The notes: a model not told the origin generated them from the sequence alone. A stretch of 64,000 bases of DNA from Pseudomonas caspiana (GCF_002158995.1 NZ_LOHF01000003.1:1-64000), one strand, 5' to 3'; counted from the stretch's first letter, positions 28,249 through 37,220 are shown. Program-made: numbers and translations.

Positions 28249-29240
28249 TTCATGGCTCCTTGTTGCCAGGCCAGCAGGCGATCACGAATCAAAAACAACC
28301 CGGAGATCAATCCGGAACAGGCCAGCGCCATGATCAACAAAGCGGCGTACATATTGGCGTAGGCGGCCCAGCCTTGAGCCCATTGCAAGTACCAGCCAAT
28401 ACCCGATTTCACCCCCATCATTTCGGCAACGACCAGGGTCGAGAACGATGCGCCCAGCCCCATGAACAGGCCGACAAACACATGAGGCAACGCAGCTGGA
28501 ATCGCCACGTTGAAAATCAGAAAGCCCGGCTTAGCGCCCAAGGTGCGAGCTACGTCGTAATAGGCTTTGTCGACACTGGCAACCCCCGACCAGGTCAGCA
28601 CTGTGACCGGGAACCAGGTGGCCAATGCGATGAGAAACACACTGGCACTCCAACTGCTGGGAAACAGAAAGAAGCACAACGGCAGCAACGCTGTTGACGG
28701 CACCGGTCCCAGAATACGCAAGACCGGATGCAGCCAGTAGCCGATGCTGGTCGACCAGCCAATCGCGACACCCGCGACAAAACCGGTCACTGCACCCAAG
28801 GCCACACCCGTGCCCAACAGCAATGCCGAGTTCAGCAAGCTGTCCGCCAGCCGTGGCCAGTCTTCAACGTATACATCCAGCAATGCCTGTGGCGGCGCAA
28901 AAAACGGTACTGGCAACAACGCCAGTTTGGCAGTGAGCAGCTCCCAGATCCCCAGCAGCAGCGGCAAGGCAATCAGCCAGGCTCCCGCAGGGCGGGCTCG
29001 ACGCTGCACGGCCGGGAACCAACGCCCCAAAATGCCTGCCAGTCCAATCAGTGCCGCGACCGCGAGGCACAAATTGGCCAGGCCCTGAGTCATGGGCCAG
29101 TTACGGGTGGCATTGGGGAAGTAAGCGATCAGCAGCGCCACGCCCACCCAGGCGACAACGGCCACCGCACCCTGCCGCCAGAACCTGGCTGGAGTACGCT
29201 CAAGTGCAGCGATCTGCGGTGCAGCGTCAATTGAAGACAT
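28242..29240 (-). CDS. ABC transporter permease, SsuC/TauC class
   Basis: A 332-residue inner-membrane permease. About two extra N-terminal hydrophobic segments (residues 20-70) precede the six-helix core, making it longer than SsuC (about 260). The binding-protein-dependent transport loop is seen at AYYDVARTLGAKPGFLIFNVAIPAALP (about 220-246). It overlaps the upstream binding-protein gene by 14 bases and the ATPase gene by seven, so the three are co-translated. Confidence 0.92.
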   Translation of the reverse strand: MSSIDAAPQIAALERTPARFWRQGAVAVVAWVGVALLIAYFPNATRNWPMTQGLANLCLAVAALIGLAGILGRWFPAVQRRARPAGAWLIALPLLLGIWELLTAKLALLPVPFFAPPQALLDVYVEDWPRLADSLLNSALLLGTGVALGAVTGFVAGVAIGWSTSIGYWLHPVLRILGPVPSTALLPLCFFLFPSSWSASVFLIALATWFPVTVLTWSGVASVDKAYYDVARTLGAKPGFLIFNVAIPAALPHVFVGLFMGLGASFSTLVVAEMMGVKSGIGWYLQWAQGWAAYANMYAALLIMALACSGLISGLFLIRDRLLAWQQGAMKW

Positions 29241-30300
29241 CGGCGGTAATCTCCTTGGAGAAGGCCACGGCGTCGGTGCTCTTGCGAATCACTTCAACCG
29301 TCTGCAAATCGGTCACATAGGTGACGATTTCCTTGGTCAAGGCTGCACCAACCGCATGGTGACCGTGGGTGTGGTCATGAAGAATCGCCTGCACTTCTCC
29401 GACCGAGGTATTGAGCGCGTGAGCCTGGAATCCTTTAGCGACGACTTCAGGGTGTTTCACGGAATAGTCGTGAGCTTCGAGAATCGCTTGAGTCAATGCC
29501 GCAGCGACGCGCTTCTCTTCACGTACCAGCTTGCCGGTCACGCCGACCACGCAGCAACTGAGGTTGGCGTACTCCTCGACGAGGTTGTTGGAAAGCTCGC
29601 GAGCCTTGCCGCCTTTGATCAGGCGATACATGAACGGGTCACTGCCGCTCACTGCCTGCACCTCACCGCGCTCCAGCGCTGTGCCCAGCAAGTCGGCCGG
29701 ATACAACCGCCATTCCACATCGCGCACCGGGTCGACGCCGTGTTTCTTGAGCAAAATGGAAAAGAAGTTACGGTCCGGGCTGGCCATGTCGGTGACGCCG
29801 ATGGCCTTGCCCTTGAGGTCTTCGAGTTTCTGCACCGGGCTGTCGACGGCGCTGAGCAATCGCAAGCAACCGCCGTGGGTGCCCGCGGTGAGTTTGACGT
29901 CGAACCCCTGCTCCAGCGCTTTGAGCCAGCGCAACGCCATGCCGACACCCGCATCGGCCTTACCAGTGGCAATGGCTTCCAGCAGCACTTCTGTAGAGTT
30001 GCCGAAGTTGACCAGCTCGACGTCCAGATTGTGTTTGGTGAAAAAGCCCTGCCCATGGGCAATCACCACGGGCGCCAGGCACACCGCGTTGAGATTGACC
30101 GCCAGCTTGAGTTTGCGTGTTTCGGCAAGTTTGATGAATTCCCCGGTGCCTGCTGGCTCTGCGTCACCACCGGCGTGGTGGCCAGCATGCTCATCGGCCG
30201 CCCAGGCGAAACCGGGAACAGAGGCCAGTATCGGGCTTGCCAGCACGACGCCGGTCAGGCCCAACAGACGACGGCGGGTGAGATGATCAAATGCTGCCAT
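29227..30300 (-). CDS. Tat-exported, histidine-rich SsuA-like binding protein
   Basis: A 357-residue periplasmic binding protein of the nitrate/sulfonate/bicarbonate (NMT1/SsuA-like) class. The N-terminus carries a twin-arginine-type signal (TRRRLLGLTG, residues 8-17) with cleavage after AWA34. Unusual for the family are two histidine clusters: His38, His41 and His42 at the start of the mature protein (DEHAGHHAGGD), and HDHTHGHH at 308-315. Family marks include SPDRNFFSILLKKHGVD and LYPADLLGTALERGEV. First gene of the operon with permease and ATPase. The His clusters suggest metal binding or a metal-complex substrate, which is inference. Confidence 0.9.
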   Translation of the reverse strand: MAAFDHLTRRRLLGLTGVVLASPILASVPGFAWAADEHAGHHAGGDAEPAGTGEFIKLAETRKLKLAVNLNAVCLAPVVIAHGQGFFTKHNLDVELVNFGNSTEVLLEAIATGKADAGVGMALRWLKALEQGFDVKLTAGTHGGCLRLLSAVDSPVQKLEDLKGKAIGVTDMASPDRNFFSILLKKHGVDPVRDVEWRLYPADLLGTALERGEVQAVSGSDPFMYRLIKGGKARELSNNLVEEYANLSCCVVGVTGKLVREEKRVAAALTQAILEAHDYSVKHPEVVAKGFQAHALNTSVGEVQAILHDHTHGHHAVGAALTKEIVTYVTDLQTVEVIRKSTDAVAFSKEITADVFN

Positions 30301-30471
30301 GCAGATATTCCTTGAGAAAAAAATGAGGTCAGGTCGTCACCCGAAATCCTTTTTTATAACTATTCTCAAGGTTTCCAGTGACTGGTTAAAACCATATCAC
30401 CGGCTTATTTATTCCGAAAATGCATTTAAATTATAAACTAATATGCAAATAGTCTATCGGAAACTCCTACC

Positions 30472-31008
30472 TTACTGATCATCCGGCAGGCTACCGCTGC
30501 CATCGCCCAACGCTCGCTGCATCAACACGGTGTCAACCCAGCGCCCGTGTTTGAAGCCTACCGACTCAAAAACCCCGACCCGGCGAAAACCCAGTTTTTC
30601 ATGAAGCCGCAGAGAACCATGGTTTTCACTGTTGCCGATCACCGCCACCATTTGCCGCCAGCCACCTTGTACGCAGTGGTCGATGACCGCACCGAGAAGC
30701 GACTGACCAATCCCCTTGCCGCCCATGCCCTCCGCCATATACACCGAGTCTTCCGCAGTAAAACGGTAGCCGGGTCTCGGTCGATACAGCGTGGCATAAC
30801 CATAGCCAACGACGGCTCCAGCCAGTTCAGCGACCAGGTACGGCAACTTGCGCGAAAGCACCTCGGCACGACGTTGCAGCATCTGCTCAACTGACGGCGG
30901 CTGCAGTTCGAAGCTGGCAATGCCGGTCAGCACATGGTGAGCGTAAATCGCCTGTACAGCGGGCATGTCATCCTCACGAGCGGTGCGCAGGATCAGGTCG
31001 GGGTTCAT
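30472..31008 (-). CDS. GNAT N-acetyltransferase, phosphinothricin-acetyltransferase-like
   Basis: A 178-residue acetyl-CoA-dependent N-acetyltransferase. It opens ILRTAREDDMPAVQAIYAHHV and shows the Pat/Bar/YncA-like marks FELQPPS, YRPRPGYRFTAEDSVYM, acetyl-CoA loop GKGIGQSLL and IGNSENHGSLRLHEKLGF (about 125-143). Related enzymes acetylate phosphinothricin, methionine sulfoximine or sulfone. The substrate here is not decidable. I chose ATG 31008; a start at 31041 would add eleven residues with no better ribosome site. It is divergent from a LysR gene 100 bases away that may control it. Confidence 0.9.
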   Translation of the reverse strand: MNPDLILRTAREDDMPAVQAIYAHHVLTGIASFELQPPSVEQMLQRRAEVLSRKLPYLVAELAGAVVGYGYATLYRPRPGYRFTAEDSVYMAEGMGGKGIGQSLLGAVIDHCVQGGWRQMVAVIGNSENHGSLRLHEKLGFRRVGVFESVGFKHGRWVDTVLMQRALGDGSGSLPDDQ

Positions 31009-31108
31009 CTTCGTTCTCGGTAACGATTGCAAGTGCGGCAATCATGCCGCCTCTGCCGACCTTAATAAAGCTATGATTAATCATCCTCAGCATAAGTAAA
31101 ACTTTGCC

Positions 31109-32026
31109 ATGCAGCCGTTGAACCTGAATCACCTGAACAGTTTCTCCCAGGTCATAAGCCACGGCAGCTTTTCGGCTGCTGCTACAGCGTTGAATCTGAC
31201 GCAACCCGCAGTCAGCCTGCACATCCGTCTGCTGGAACAACGCCTGAACCTGCGTCTGATCGAACGCGTGGGTAAACGCCTTAAACCGACGACTGCCGGG
31301 CGCACACTGCTCAGCCACATCGGTCGCATTGACTCAGTCATTGAGGATGCGCTGCAGGATCTGGCGAGCCACGCCCAAGGCGTCGCAGGCCAAGTGGTGA
31401 TTGGCACCGGTGCGACAGCGTGCATACATCTATTACCGCCCATCCTGAAAAACCTGCGCACGACCTTCCCGAAACTGGACGTACGGGTTTGCACCGGCAA
31501 TACCGAGACCATCCTCAAAGCCGTCGAAGAGAATCGTATTGACCTGGCACTGGTGACCTTGCCAGCGGCCGGCCGGAGCCTGCATGTCACGCCGTTGCTG
31601 GAGGACGAAATGGTCGCGATCTTTGCCCCTGACCAGTCAGACCTGAAAGCATCCACCAACGCCGAGACACTGAGCAGCCTGCCTCTGGTGGTATTCGAAG
31701 CGGGCAGCAGTACGCGATTGCTGATCAACCAGTGGTTCCAGCACGCAGGCGTTCGGCCCACGCCGGTGATGGAGCTGGGCAGCATCGAAGCCATCAAGGA
31801 AATGGTCTCTGCGGGGTTGGGCTACAGCATCGTGCCACGCATTGCGGTAGCCACCGCCCATCATCAGCGCAATCTGCAAATCCGCAGCCTGACGCCGCCC
31901 TTGAGTCGCAGCCTGAGCCTGGTACTGCGCCAGGACAAGCCGGTCAACCGGTCGTTACGTGAGGTCGTGGATGCGTTGCGGGTGTTAGAGGTCAAGGACC
32001 TCGGCGCCCGGAAAATATCGACTTGA
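31109..32026 (+). CDS. LysR-family transcriptional regulator
   Basis: A 305-residue LysR regulator. The winged helix lies at about 5-65 (LNHLNSFSQVISHGSFSAAATALNLTQPAVSLHIRLLEQRL), and the effector-binding domain at about 90-295 begins VVIGTGATACIHLLPPILKNL. ATG 31109 has only a weak ribosome site. It is divergent from the GNAT gene, the usual arrangement for a LysR regulator and its target. It also lies between two sulfur-type transport gene sets, but nothing shows that it regulates them. Confidence 0.92.
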   Translation: MQPLNLNHLNSFSQVISHGSFSAAATALNLTQPAVSLHIRLLEQRLNLRLIERVGKRLKPTTAGRTLLSHIGRIDSVIEDALQDLASHAQGVAGQVVIGTGATACIHLLPPILKNLRTTFPKLDVRVCTGNTETILKAVEENRIDLALVTLPAAGRSLHVTPLLEDEMVAIFAPDQSDLKASTNAETLSSLPLVVFEAGSSTRLLINQWFQHAGVRPTPVMELGSIEAIKEMVSAGLGYSIVPRIAVATAHHQRNLQIRSLTPPLSRSLSLVLRQDKPVNRSLREVVDALRVLEVKDLGARKIST

Positions 32027-32371
32027 AATTCGGCCCTGTGGAAATTCTATGTTCGCCTGCAAGCTTGATCCTGATCCTGTAGGACCGGCTTTAGCCGGGA
32101 GGACGGTATTTCAGGCGAAGGATGTCAGCGGATGCACCGGAGCCTCCCGGCTAAAGCCAGCCATACGGCTCAGGGCACACGAGCACCGTCGCAGACCCAC
32201 ATAGAATCTCCGTGGTTGCGCACTTTTACCCTTGGTTGTACGATGACTGTCAACATATTGTGAGCGCCGCTGATAAATGGCAAGCTCCCTTCACCGTCAC
32301 CGAACGGTCGGCAGATCTCTAAGACAGGCACCAGCCTGATTAAAACCCGCAAATAAAAACAGGAGACACAG
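32027..32371. other. Intergenic region holding a REP pair
   Basis: About 345 bases with no gene. It contains the inverted REP pair described separately (32079-32166) and then the promoter region of the aldehyde dehydrogenase gene. Confidence 0.6.
32079..32166. repeat. REP pair (REPIN-like inverted repeat)
   Basis: Two REP-like units in inverted orientation. The left unit begins TGTAGGACCGGCTTTAGCC. The 16-base arms GGCTTTAGCCGGGAGG (32087-32102) and CCTCCCGGCTAAAGCC (32143-32158) are exact reverse complements, 40 bases apart. Each arm itself contains the small palindrome GGCTTTAGCC. Such pairs are moved by REP-associated RAYT transposases in Pseudomonas. It lies between the LysR gene and the dehydrogenase gene. 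Confidence 0.85.
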
Positions 32372-33955
32372 ATGCCTAATGTTCTCGGCCACAACTTCAT
32401 CGCAGGCGCACGTAGCGCACTTGGCGAGCCGCAACACAAAAGTCTCGATGCCACTACCGGTGAAGCCCTGCCCTACAGCTTCTACCAGGCCACTGATGCG
32501 GAAATTGACGCAGCAGCCTTGGCAGCCAAAGGTGCCTTTGTTGAATACCGCCAGCTGAGCCCGGCTCGCCGTGCAGAATTCCTTGATGCAATTGCCGACG
32601 AGCTGGATCAGCTCGGTGATGATTTCGTCGCTATCGTTTGCCAGGAAACAGCCCTGCCAACCGCCCGTATCCAAGGCGAGCGCGGACGTACCAGCGGCCA
32701 GATGCGTCTGTTCGCCAAAGTCCTGCGTCGCGGTGACTACCTGGGTGCCCGCATCGACCTGGCCCTGCCGGATCGCAAGCCATTGCCACGCGTTGACCTG
32801 CGCCAATACCGTATCGGTGTAGGTCCGGTTGCTGTGTTCGGTGCAAGCAACTTCCCACTGGCGTTCTCCACTGCGGGTGGCGATACCGCCGCTGCACTGG
32901 CTGCCGGTTGCCCGGTCGTGTTCAAAGCGCACAGCGGCCATATGGCGACTGCCGATCTGGTCGGCTCCGCGATCATCCGCGCCGCAGAAAAAACCAACAT
33001 GCCTAAAGGCGTGTTCAACATGATTTTCGGTAGCGGTGTTGGTGAAGGTCTGGTCAAGCATCCGGCCATCAAAGCCGTTGGCTTCACGGGCTCCCTGAGC
33101 GGTGGCGACGCACTGTGCAAAATGGCTGCCGAACGTCCTGAGCCAATTCCGGTGTTCGCAGAAATGTCGAGCATTAACCCATTGGTATTGCTGCCTGAAG
33201 CCTTGGCAGCGCGCGGCGATTCCGTGGCCAAAGATCTGGCGGCTTCGGTGGTCATGGGCGCAGGCCAGTTCTGCACCAACCCGGGCGTCGTTATCGGCAT
33301 TAGCTCGCCAGCGTTCACCAAGTTCCTTGAGCAACTTCAGGAACACATGGGCGGCCAGGCTCCACAAACCATGCTCAATGCTGGTGGCCTGCGCAGCTAC
33401 AGCAAAGGTGTAGAGCACTTGCTGTCGCATCCGGGTGTGACCCATCTGGCAGGCAAGCCGCAAGAAGGCAAACAGGCTCAGGCCCAGTTGTTCAAAGCTG
33501 ACGTCAGCCTGCTGCTCAATGGCGACCCGCTGTTGCAGGAAGAAGTTTTCGGCCCGACCACGCTGGTTATCGAAGTCGCTGATGACGCGCAACTGAAAAG
33601 TGCCCTGCTGGGCCTGCGCGGTCAACTGACCGCCACCCTGATCGGCGAACAGAGCGATCTGCAGAAGTACCAATGGCTGGTGCCGGTGCTGGAAGAGAAA
33701 GTCGGCCGCATCCTGGTCAACGGCTACCCGACCGGTGTTGAAGTCTGCGAAGCCATGGTTCACGGTGGTCCTTACCCGGCCACTTCCGATGCTCGCGGCA
33801 CTTCGGTGGGCACGTTGGCGATCGATCGCTTCCTGCGTCCTGTCTGCTATCAGAACTACCCTGACAGCCTGCTGCCAGAAGCACTGCAAAACGCTAACCC
33901 GCTGGGCCTCAAGCGCCTGGTGAACAGCGAGTGGAGCGATCAGCCAATCGCTTGA
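32372..33955 (+). CDS. Alpha-ketoglutaric semialdehyde dehydrogenase (NADP+ aldehyde dehydrogenase)
   Basis: A 527-residue aldehyde dehydrogenase of the 2,5-dioxovalerate/ketoglutarate-semialdehyde type, which oxidises that aldehyde to 2-oxoglutarate. Visible marks are the cofactor segment FGASNFPLAFSTAGGDTAAAL, the VGFTGSL region, catalytic Glu in VFAEMSSINP and catalytic Cys in GQFCTNPG. The family serves the end of hydroxyproline, arabinose, glucarate or galactarate breakdown. AGGAG lies six bases before ATG. It stands alone except for the downstream GntR gene, and no sugar-acid dehydratase is nearby, so the feeding pathway is unknown. Confidence 0.92.
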   Translation: MPNVLGHNFIAGARSALGEPQHKSLDATTGEALPYSFYQATDAEIDAAALAAKGAFVEYRQLSPARRAEFLDAIADELDQLGDDFVAIVCQETALPTARIQGERGRTSGQMRLFAKVLRRGDYLGARIDLALPDRKPLPRVDLRQYRIGVGPVAVFGASNFPLAFSTAGGDTAAALAAGCPVVFKAHSGHMATADLVGSAIIRAAEKTNMPKGVFNMIFGSGVGEGLVKHPAIKAVGFTGSLSGGDALCKMAAERPEPIPVFAEMSSINPLVLLPEALAARGDSVAKDLAASVVMGAGQFCTNPGVVIGISSPAFTKFLEQLQEHMGGQAPQTMLNAGGLRSYSKGVEHLLSHPGVTHLAGKPQEGKQAQAQLFKADVSLLLNGDPLLQEEVFGPTTLVIEVADDAQLKSALLGLRGQLTATLIGEQSDLQKYQWLVPVLEEKVGRILVNGYPTGVEVCEAMVHGGPYPATSDARGTSVGTLAIDRFLRPVCYQNYPDSLLPEALQNANPLGLKRLVNSEWSDQPIA

Positions 33956-33988
33956 GACTGACCTCGGTCAATTCTCTCCACAAGAAAT

Positions 33989-34018
33989 GGCGCGGCCCCA
34001 AAGCCGCGCCGTTTCTTT
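33989..34018 (+). terminator. Terminator after the aldehyde dehydrogenase gene
   Basis: Perfect stem GGCGCGGC/GCCGCGCC, loop CCCAAA, followed by GTTTCTTT, 33 bases after the stop. Confidence 0.85.
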
Positions 34019-34072
34019 ATGCAAAGAGCGGTGGCGCTCTCCAAAGCACGTACCTTCATCAGGTGGAACACC

Positions 34073-34819
34073 ATGAATCCCACCCCGCTTTCCGAACCTG
34101 CAGAGAACGACTCGTCCATAAGACGTCCGCGTAATCTGACACTGGCACTGGCCAACATCCTGACCAGCATGATTGAAGACGGCCAGTTGAAGATCGGTGA
34201 CAAGCTCCCGCCGGAAAAACACATCACCCAAGAGCACGGTGTGAGTCGTACCGTGGTGCGTGAAGCCATTTCGCACCTGCAATCCCACGGTCTGGTTGAA
34301 ACCCGGCACGGTATCGGGACGTTTGTAGTCAGGCAGCGCGTCGATCAGATCGACCCACAAGCAGATCGCACCCTTAACGATGTGATGGCGGTTATTGAGC
34401 TACGCATTGGTATTGAAGTTGACTCCGCTGGCCTTGCCGCTCTGCGCAGAACCGAGGACCAGTTGGCGCGCATGCTACAGGCGCTGAAAATCATTGAAGA
34501 TCCAACGGTGAGTCGAGCCGAAGCGGCAGCCGCGGATTTTGATTTTCATCAGCAAATAGCCTTGGCAACCGACAATCGCTACTTCGCTGATATCACCGAA
34601 CATCTGGGGTTGACCCTGATTCCCCGCAATCGCCTCAACTCGGCGGCGCTGGCCAATACCGCCATCGAGGATTACAGCGCCCGGCTGCGCCAGGAACATC
34701 ATGACATCTACGCAACCATCGCCAATCGCGATTCAGACGGCGCCAAGGCCGCCATGCGCCGCCACCTGAGTAATATTCGCGAACGTCTGCGGCTGGCGTA
34801 CAAGCAACGGGGGGCTTAG
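34073..34819 (+). CDS. GntR/FadR-family transcriptional regulator
   Basis: A 248-residue regulator. An N-terminal GntR winged helix spans about 22-85 (LANILTSMIEDGQLKIGDKLPPEKHITQEHGVSRTVVREAISHL). The C-terminal all-helical FCD ligand domain spans about 100-235, with metal-ligand-type residues in FDFHQQIA and MRRHLSNI. I chose ATG 34073 with AGGTGG upstream rather than 34019. It lies after the dehydrogenase terminator on the same strand and is the natural candidate to sense a sugar-acid or amino-acid intermediate for that enzyme. Confidence 0.9.
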   Translation: MNPTPLSEPAENDSSIRRPRNLTLALANILTSMIEDGQLKIGDKLPPEKHITQEHGVSRTVVREAISHLQSHGLVETRHGIGTFVVRQRVDQIDPQADRTLNDVMAVIELRIGIEVDSAGLAALRRTEDQLARMLQALKIIEDPTVSRAEAAAADFDFHQQIALATDNRYFADITEHLGLTLIPRNRLNSAALANTAIEDYSARLRQEHHDIYATIANRDSDGAKAAMRRHLSNIRERLRLAYKQRGA

Positions 34820-34820
34820 G

Positions 34821-34847
34821 TTGCGCCCTACTCCAGTAAAGGCGCAA
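34821..34847. terminator. Bidirectional hairpin between convergent genes
   Basis: Arms TTGCGCC/GGCGCAA enclose an inner TACT/AGTA pairing. It lies between the GntR gene stop and the stop of the convergent monooxygenase gene, so it may serve both. Confidence 0.6.
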
Positions 34848-34917
34848 TTCAAGGCTTGCCGGGTTCAACCCGCTCTGCGTGCAACGCGCATGACGTCAGG
34901 TATATAACGACAGCCCC

Positions 34918-36246
34918 TTAACGGTCTTGCAAGTCCCCAAGCCCAAGATGCTCACGTAACGTCGAACCTTCGTAAGCCTTGCGAAACAATCCCTTGCGCT
35001 GCAGGTGCGGAATGACGCTTTCGACGAACTCACTGAACGAGCCCGGTAGATAAGCAGGGGAAATGACAAACCCGTCGCTACCACCCGCCAGAAAAATATC
35101 CGCCAGTTGATCCGCTATCTGCGCACCGGTACCCACTAATTGCGGTACGCGAACGCTGCTGGCAAAGATCCGTCCCAGCTCTTCCAGCGTAGTGTCCGCG
35201 CCCTGCATCAGCAGTTTCTCGGCAGCCGCCGGATGAATCAGCGGCGACCGGGCAATGTCTGCCAGCGTCGCTGACAGCGGGAATGGCGACAGGTCCACAT
35301 TCAGTTGCGAGGCCAGCGTCACCAGGCCCAGTTCAGGACGCGCCAACGCATTGTGTTTGTCGCGCTTGGCTCTCGCCTCGGCTTCGCTGCCGCCAATGAA
35401 CGGCATTACCGCCGTCAGCACCTTGCAGCTGTCTGCCGTGCGCCCCTGCTGCACCACCTGCCCCCGAACGTCTTCGCGAAACGCCTGCATCGCCTTGAGA
35501 TGCGGATGGATAGTAAAAATTGCCTCCGCCCACCGAGCGCCGAAACGACGGCCCCGTCCTGAAGAGCCGGCCTGAATCAGCACCGGTCTGCCCTGAGGGG
35601 TACGAGGAATGTTTAGCGGGCCCTCGACCTTGAACCAATCGCCGTGATGCTGCACCGGATGAATCTTCTCTGGATCAGCCAGCACGCCGGTTTCACGGTC
35701 CAGCTTCAGCGCATCCCGCTCCCAACTGCGCCAGAGTTTGAGCGCCACTTCGACAAACTCATCGGCGCGGTCGTAACGCAGGTCGTGCTCCAGGTGTTTG
35801 TCCTTGCCGAACAAACGCCCTTCGCTGTCATTCATTGAGGTCACGATATTCCAGGCGGCGCGACCTTTGGACAGATGATCAAGCGTCGCAAACTCTCGGG
35901 CGATATGAGCGGGCTCGTAATAGGTGGTCGAACGTGTTGCGCCCAGCCCAAGTTTGCGAGTCTGACCAACCAGGTACGAGAGGATCGGCAGCGGGTCCAG
36001 ACGCGTGGCGTCCTGTGCGCCGTAACGCAACGCCACATCCCGCGAACCGCCCATTTGATCGCCGACCGCGAGGCGGTCAGCGAAGAACAGAAAATCGAAC
36101 AGCCCCTCCTCCACGACTCGCGCCGTGCGTGCGTAATACTCGGGGTCGAGGTAATTGCCGATGGTCTCGGGATGGCGCCAGACCGCGTGACTGTGAATGA
36201 CCGGACCGGTCAGCAGAAACGCGGACAGATGAATTTGACGGCTCAT
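34918..36246 (-). CDS. FMN-dependent monooxygenase, NtaA/SnaA/DszA family
   Basis: A 442-residue LLM-class flavin oxidoreductase. Family marks include HSHAVWRHP near the start, FLFFADRLAVGD, GLGATRSTTYYEPAHIAREFATLDHLSKGRAAWNIVTS (about 95-133) and VLIQAGSSGRGRRFGARWAEAIF (about 225-250). Members use reduced FMN to oxidise nitrilotriacetate, dibenzothiophene sulfone, pristinamycin or other C-S and C-N compounds. GGAG lies six bases before ATG. It is the second gene after an SsuA-like binding protein (32-base gap), pointing to an organosulfur compound. No flavin reductase is adjacent. Confidence 0.92.
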   Translation of the reverse strand: MSRQIHLSAFLLTGPVIHSHAVWRHPETIGNYLDPEYYARTARVVEEGLFDFLFFADRLAVGDQMGGSRDVALRYGAQDATRLDPLPILSYLVGQTRKLGLGATRSTTYYEPAHIAREFATLDHLSKGRAAWNIVTSMNDSEGRLFGKDKHLEHDLRYDRADEFVEVALKLWRSWERDALKLDRETGVLADPEKIHPVQHHGDWFKVEGPLNIPRTPQGRPVLIQAGSSGRGRRFGARWAEAIFTIHPHLKAMQAFREDVRGQVVQQGRTADSCKVLTAVMPFIGGSEAEARAKRDKHNALARPELGLVTLASQLNVDLSPFPLSATLADIARSPLIHPAAAEKLLMQGADTTLEELGRIFASSVRVPQLVGTGAQIADQLADIFLAGGSDGFVISPAYLPGSFSEFVESVIPHLQRKGLFRKAYEGSTLREHLGLGDLQDR

Positions 36247-36278
36247 GTGCAGCTCCAGTCGAAGTGGTAAGCCTGACG

Positions 36279-37220
36279 TTATTTACTTTCAGGCGCCCAG
36301 ACAGTGATGCCGGAAATCTTCAGCGGCTTGGGAATCAGCTTTGCGCCGTAATAGGTGTCGGCGATGCGCTGTTGCTCGGCTAGCTCATCCAGCTTGACGG
36401 GGATGATGTCGTAGCTGCGACGGCTGTTAGCCAGTTCCACGGTTTCGACAGGGATATTGCCCCACACCGGCGCGAGGATTTTCGCCGCCTCCTGCGGATG
36501 CGATTTAACCCACTTGCCGGAATCACGCAGGGTGTCGATCACCACCTGCAGGACTTCTGGGTGAGCCTTGGCAAAGCTGGTATTGGCGAGATAGAAACGG
36601 TTGTAGTTGGCCAACCCCTGGCTGCCGTCGGTAATGATGCGTACTTGATGTTCACGCTGCTGAGTCGCCAGGAACGGATCCCAGATTGCCCAGGCATCGA
36701 CCTTGCCACTGGCAAAAGCAGCCACACCGTCCGGCGCTTCCAGATAGCGCGGCGTAATATCATTGAGGGTCAGCCCGGCCTGCTTAAGCGCGGAAATCAA
36801 CAGAAAGTGACTCCCCGAGCCCTTGGACACCGCCACGGTTTTACCCTTGAGGTCCGCCACGCTTTTGATCGGTGAATCCTTCGCGACGATGATTGCCTGA
36901 GCGCTGGGTGACGCCGCTTCACGTGCGTAGTAAGTCAACGGAGCATCGGCGGCCTGAGTAAACAGGGCAAAAGCGTCGGCGACATCGGCGTGCAAATCCA
37001 CTGCGCCAGCGTTCAATGCACTGAGCAGGCCGCTGCTGAATTCATGCCAGTTGACGTTGAAACCCAGAGGCTTGAGGCGTTCCTCCAACTGGCCGTTTTC
37101 CTTGAGCAGGATCCACAGCGTGGACGAGCGCTGATAGCCGATATTGATGGTCTGTTCGGCCTGCGCCGTTACCGCCGCAAGCATCAAACCTGCCGCAAGA
37201 ATGAGTTTTCGTAGGGTCAT
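36279..37220 (-). CDS. ssuA: SsuA-like aliphatic sulfonate binding protein
   Basis: A 313-residue periplasmic binding protein with a signal peptide (residues 1-21, ending AQA). Family marks are INIGYQRSSTLWILLK, FSSGLLSALNAGAVDLHADVADAFALF, KGKTVAVSKGSGSHFLLISAL and KVDAWAIWDPFLA (about 180-192), all close to SsuA of sulfonate importers. AAGG lies six bases before ATG. It is followed only by the monooxygenase gene; no permease or ATPase is adjacent, so it must use a transporter encoded elsewhere, perhaps the one at 27454-29240. Confidence 0.9.
   Translation of the reverse strand: MTLRKLILAAGLMLAAVTAQAEQTINIGYQRSSTLWILLKENGQLEERLKPLGFNVNWHEFSSGLLSALNAGAVDLHADVADAFALFTQAADAPLTYYAREAASPSAQAIIVAKDSPIKSVADLKGKTVAVSKGSGSHFLLISALKQAGLTLNDITPRYLEAPDGVAAFASGKVDAWAIWDPFLATQQREHQVRIITDGSQGLANYNRFYLANTSFAKAHPEVLQVVIDTLRDSGKWVKSHPQEAAKILAPVWGNIPVETVELANSRRSYDIIPVKLDELAEQQRIADTYYGAKLIPKPLKISGITVWAPESK

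Noticed and set aside
32297..33889. Long frame antisense to the aldehyde dehydrogenase
   Set aside because: No domain character; the dehydrogenase has catalytic Cys and Glu motifs and a good ribosome site.
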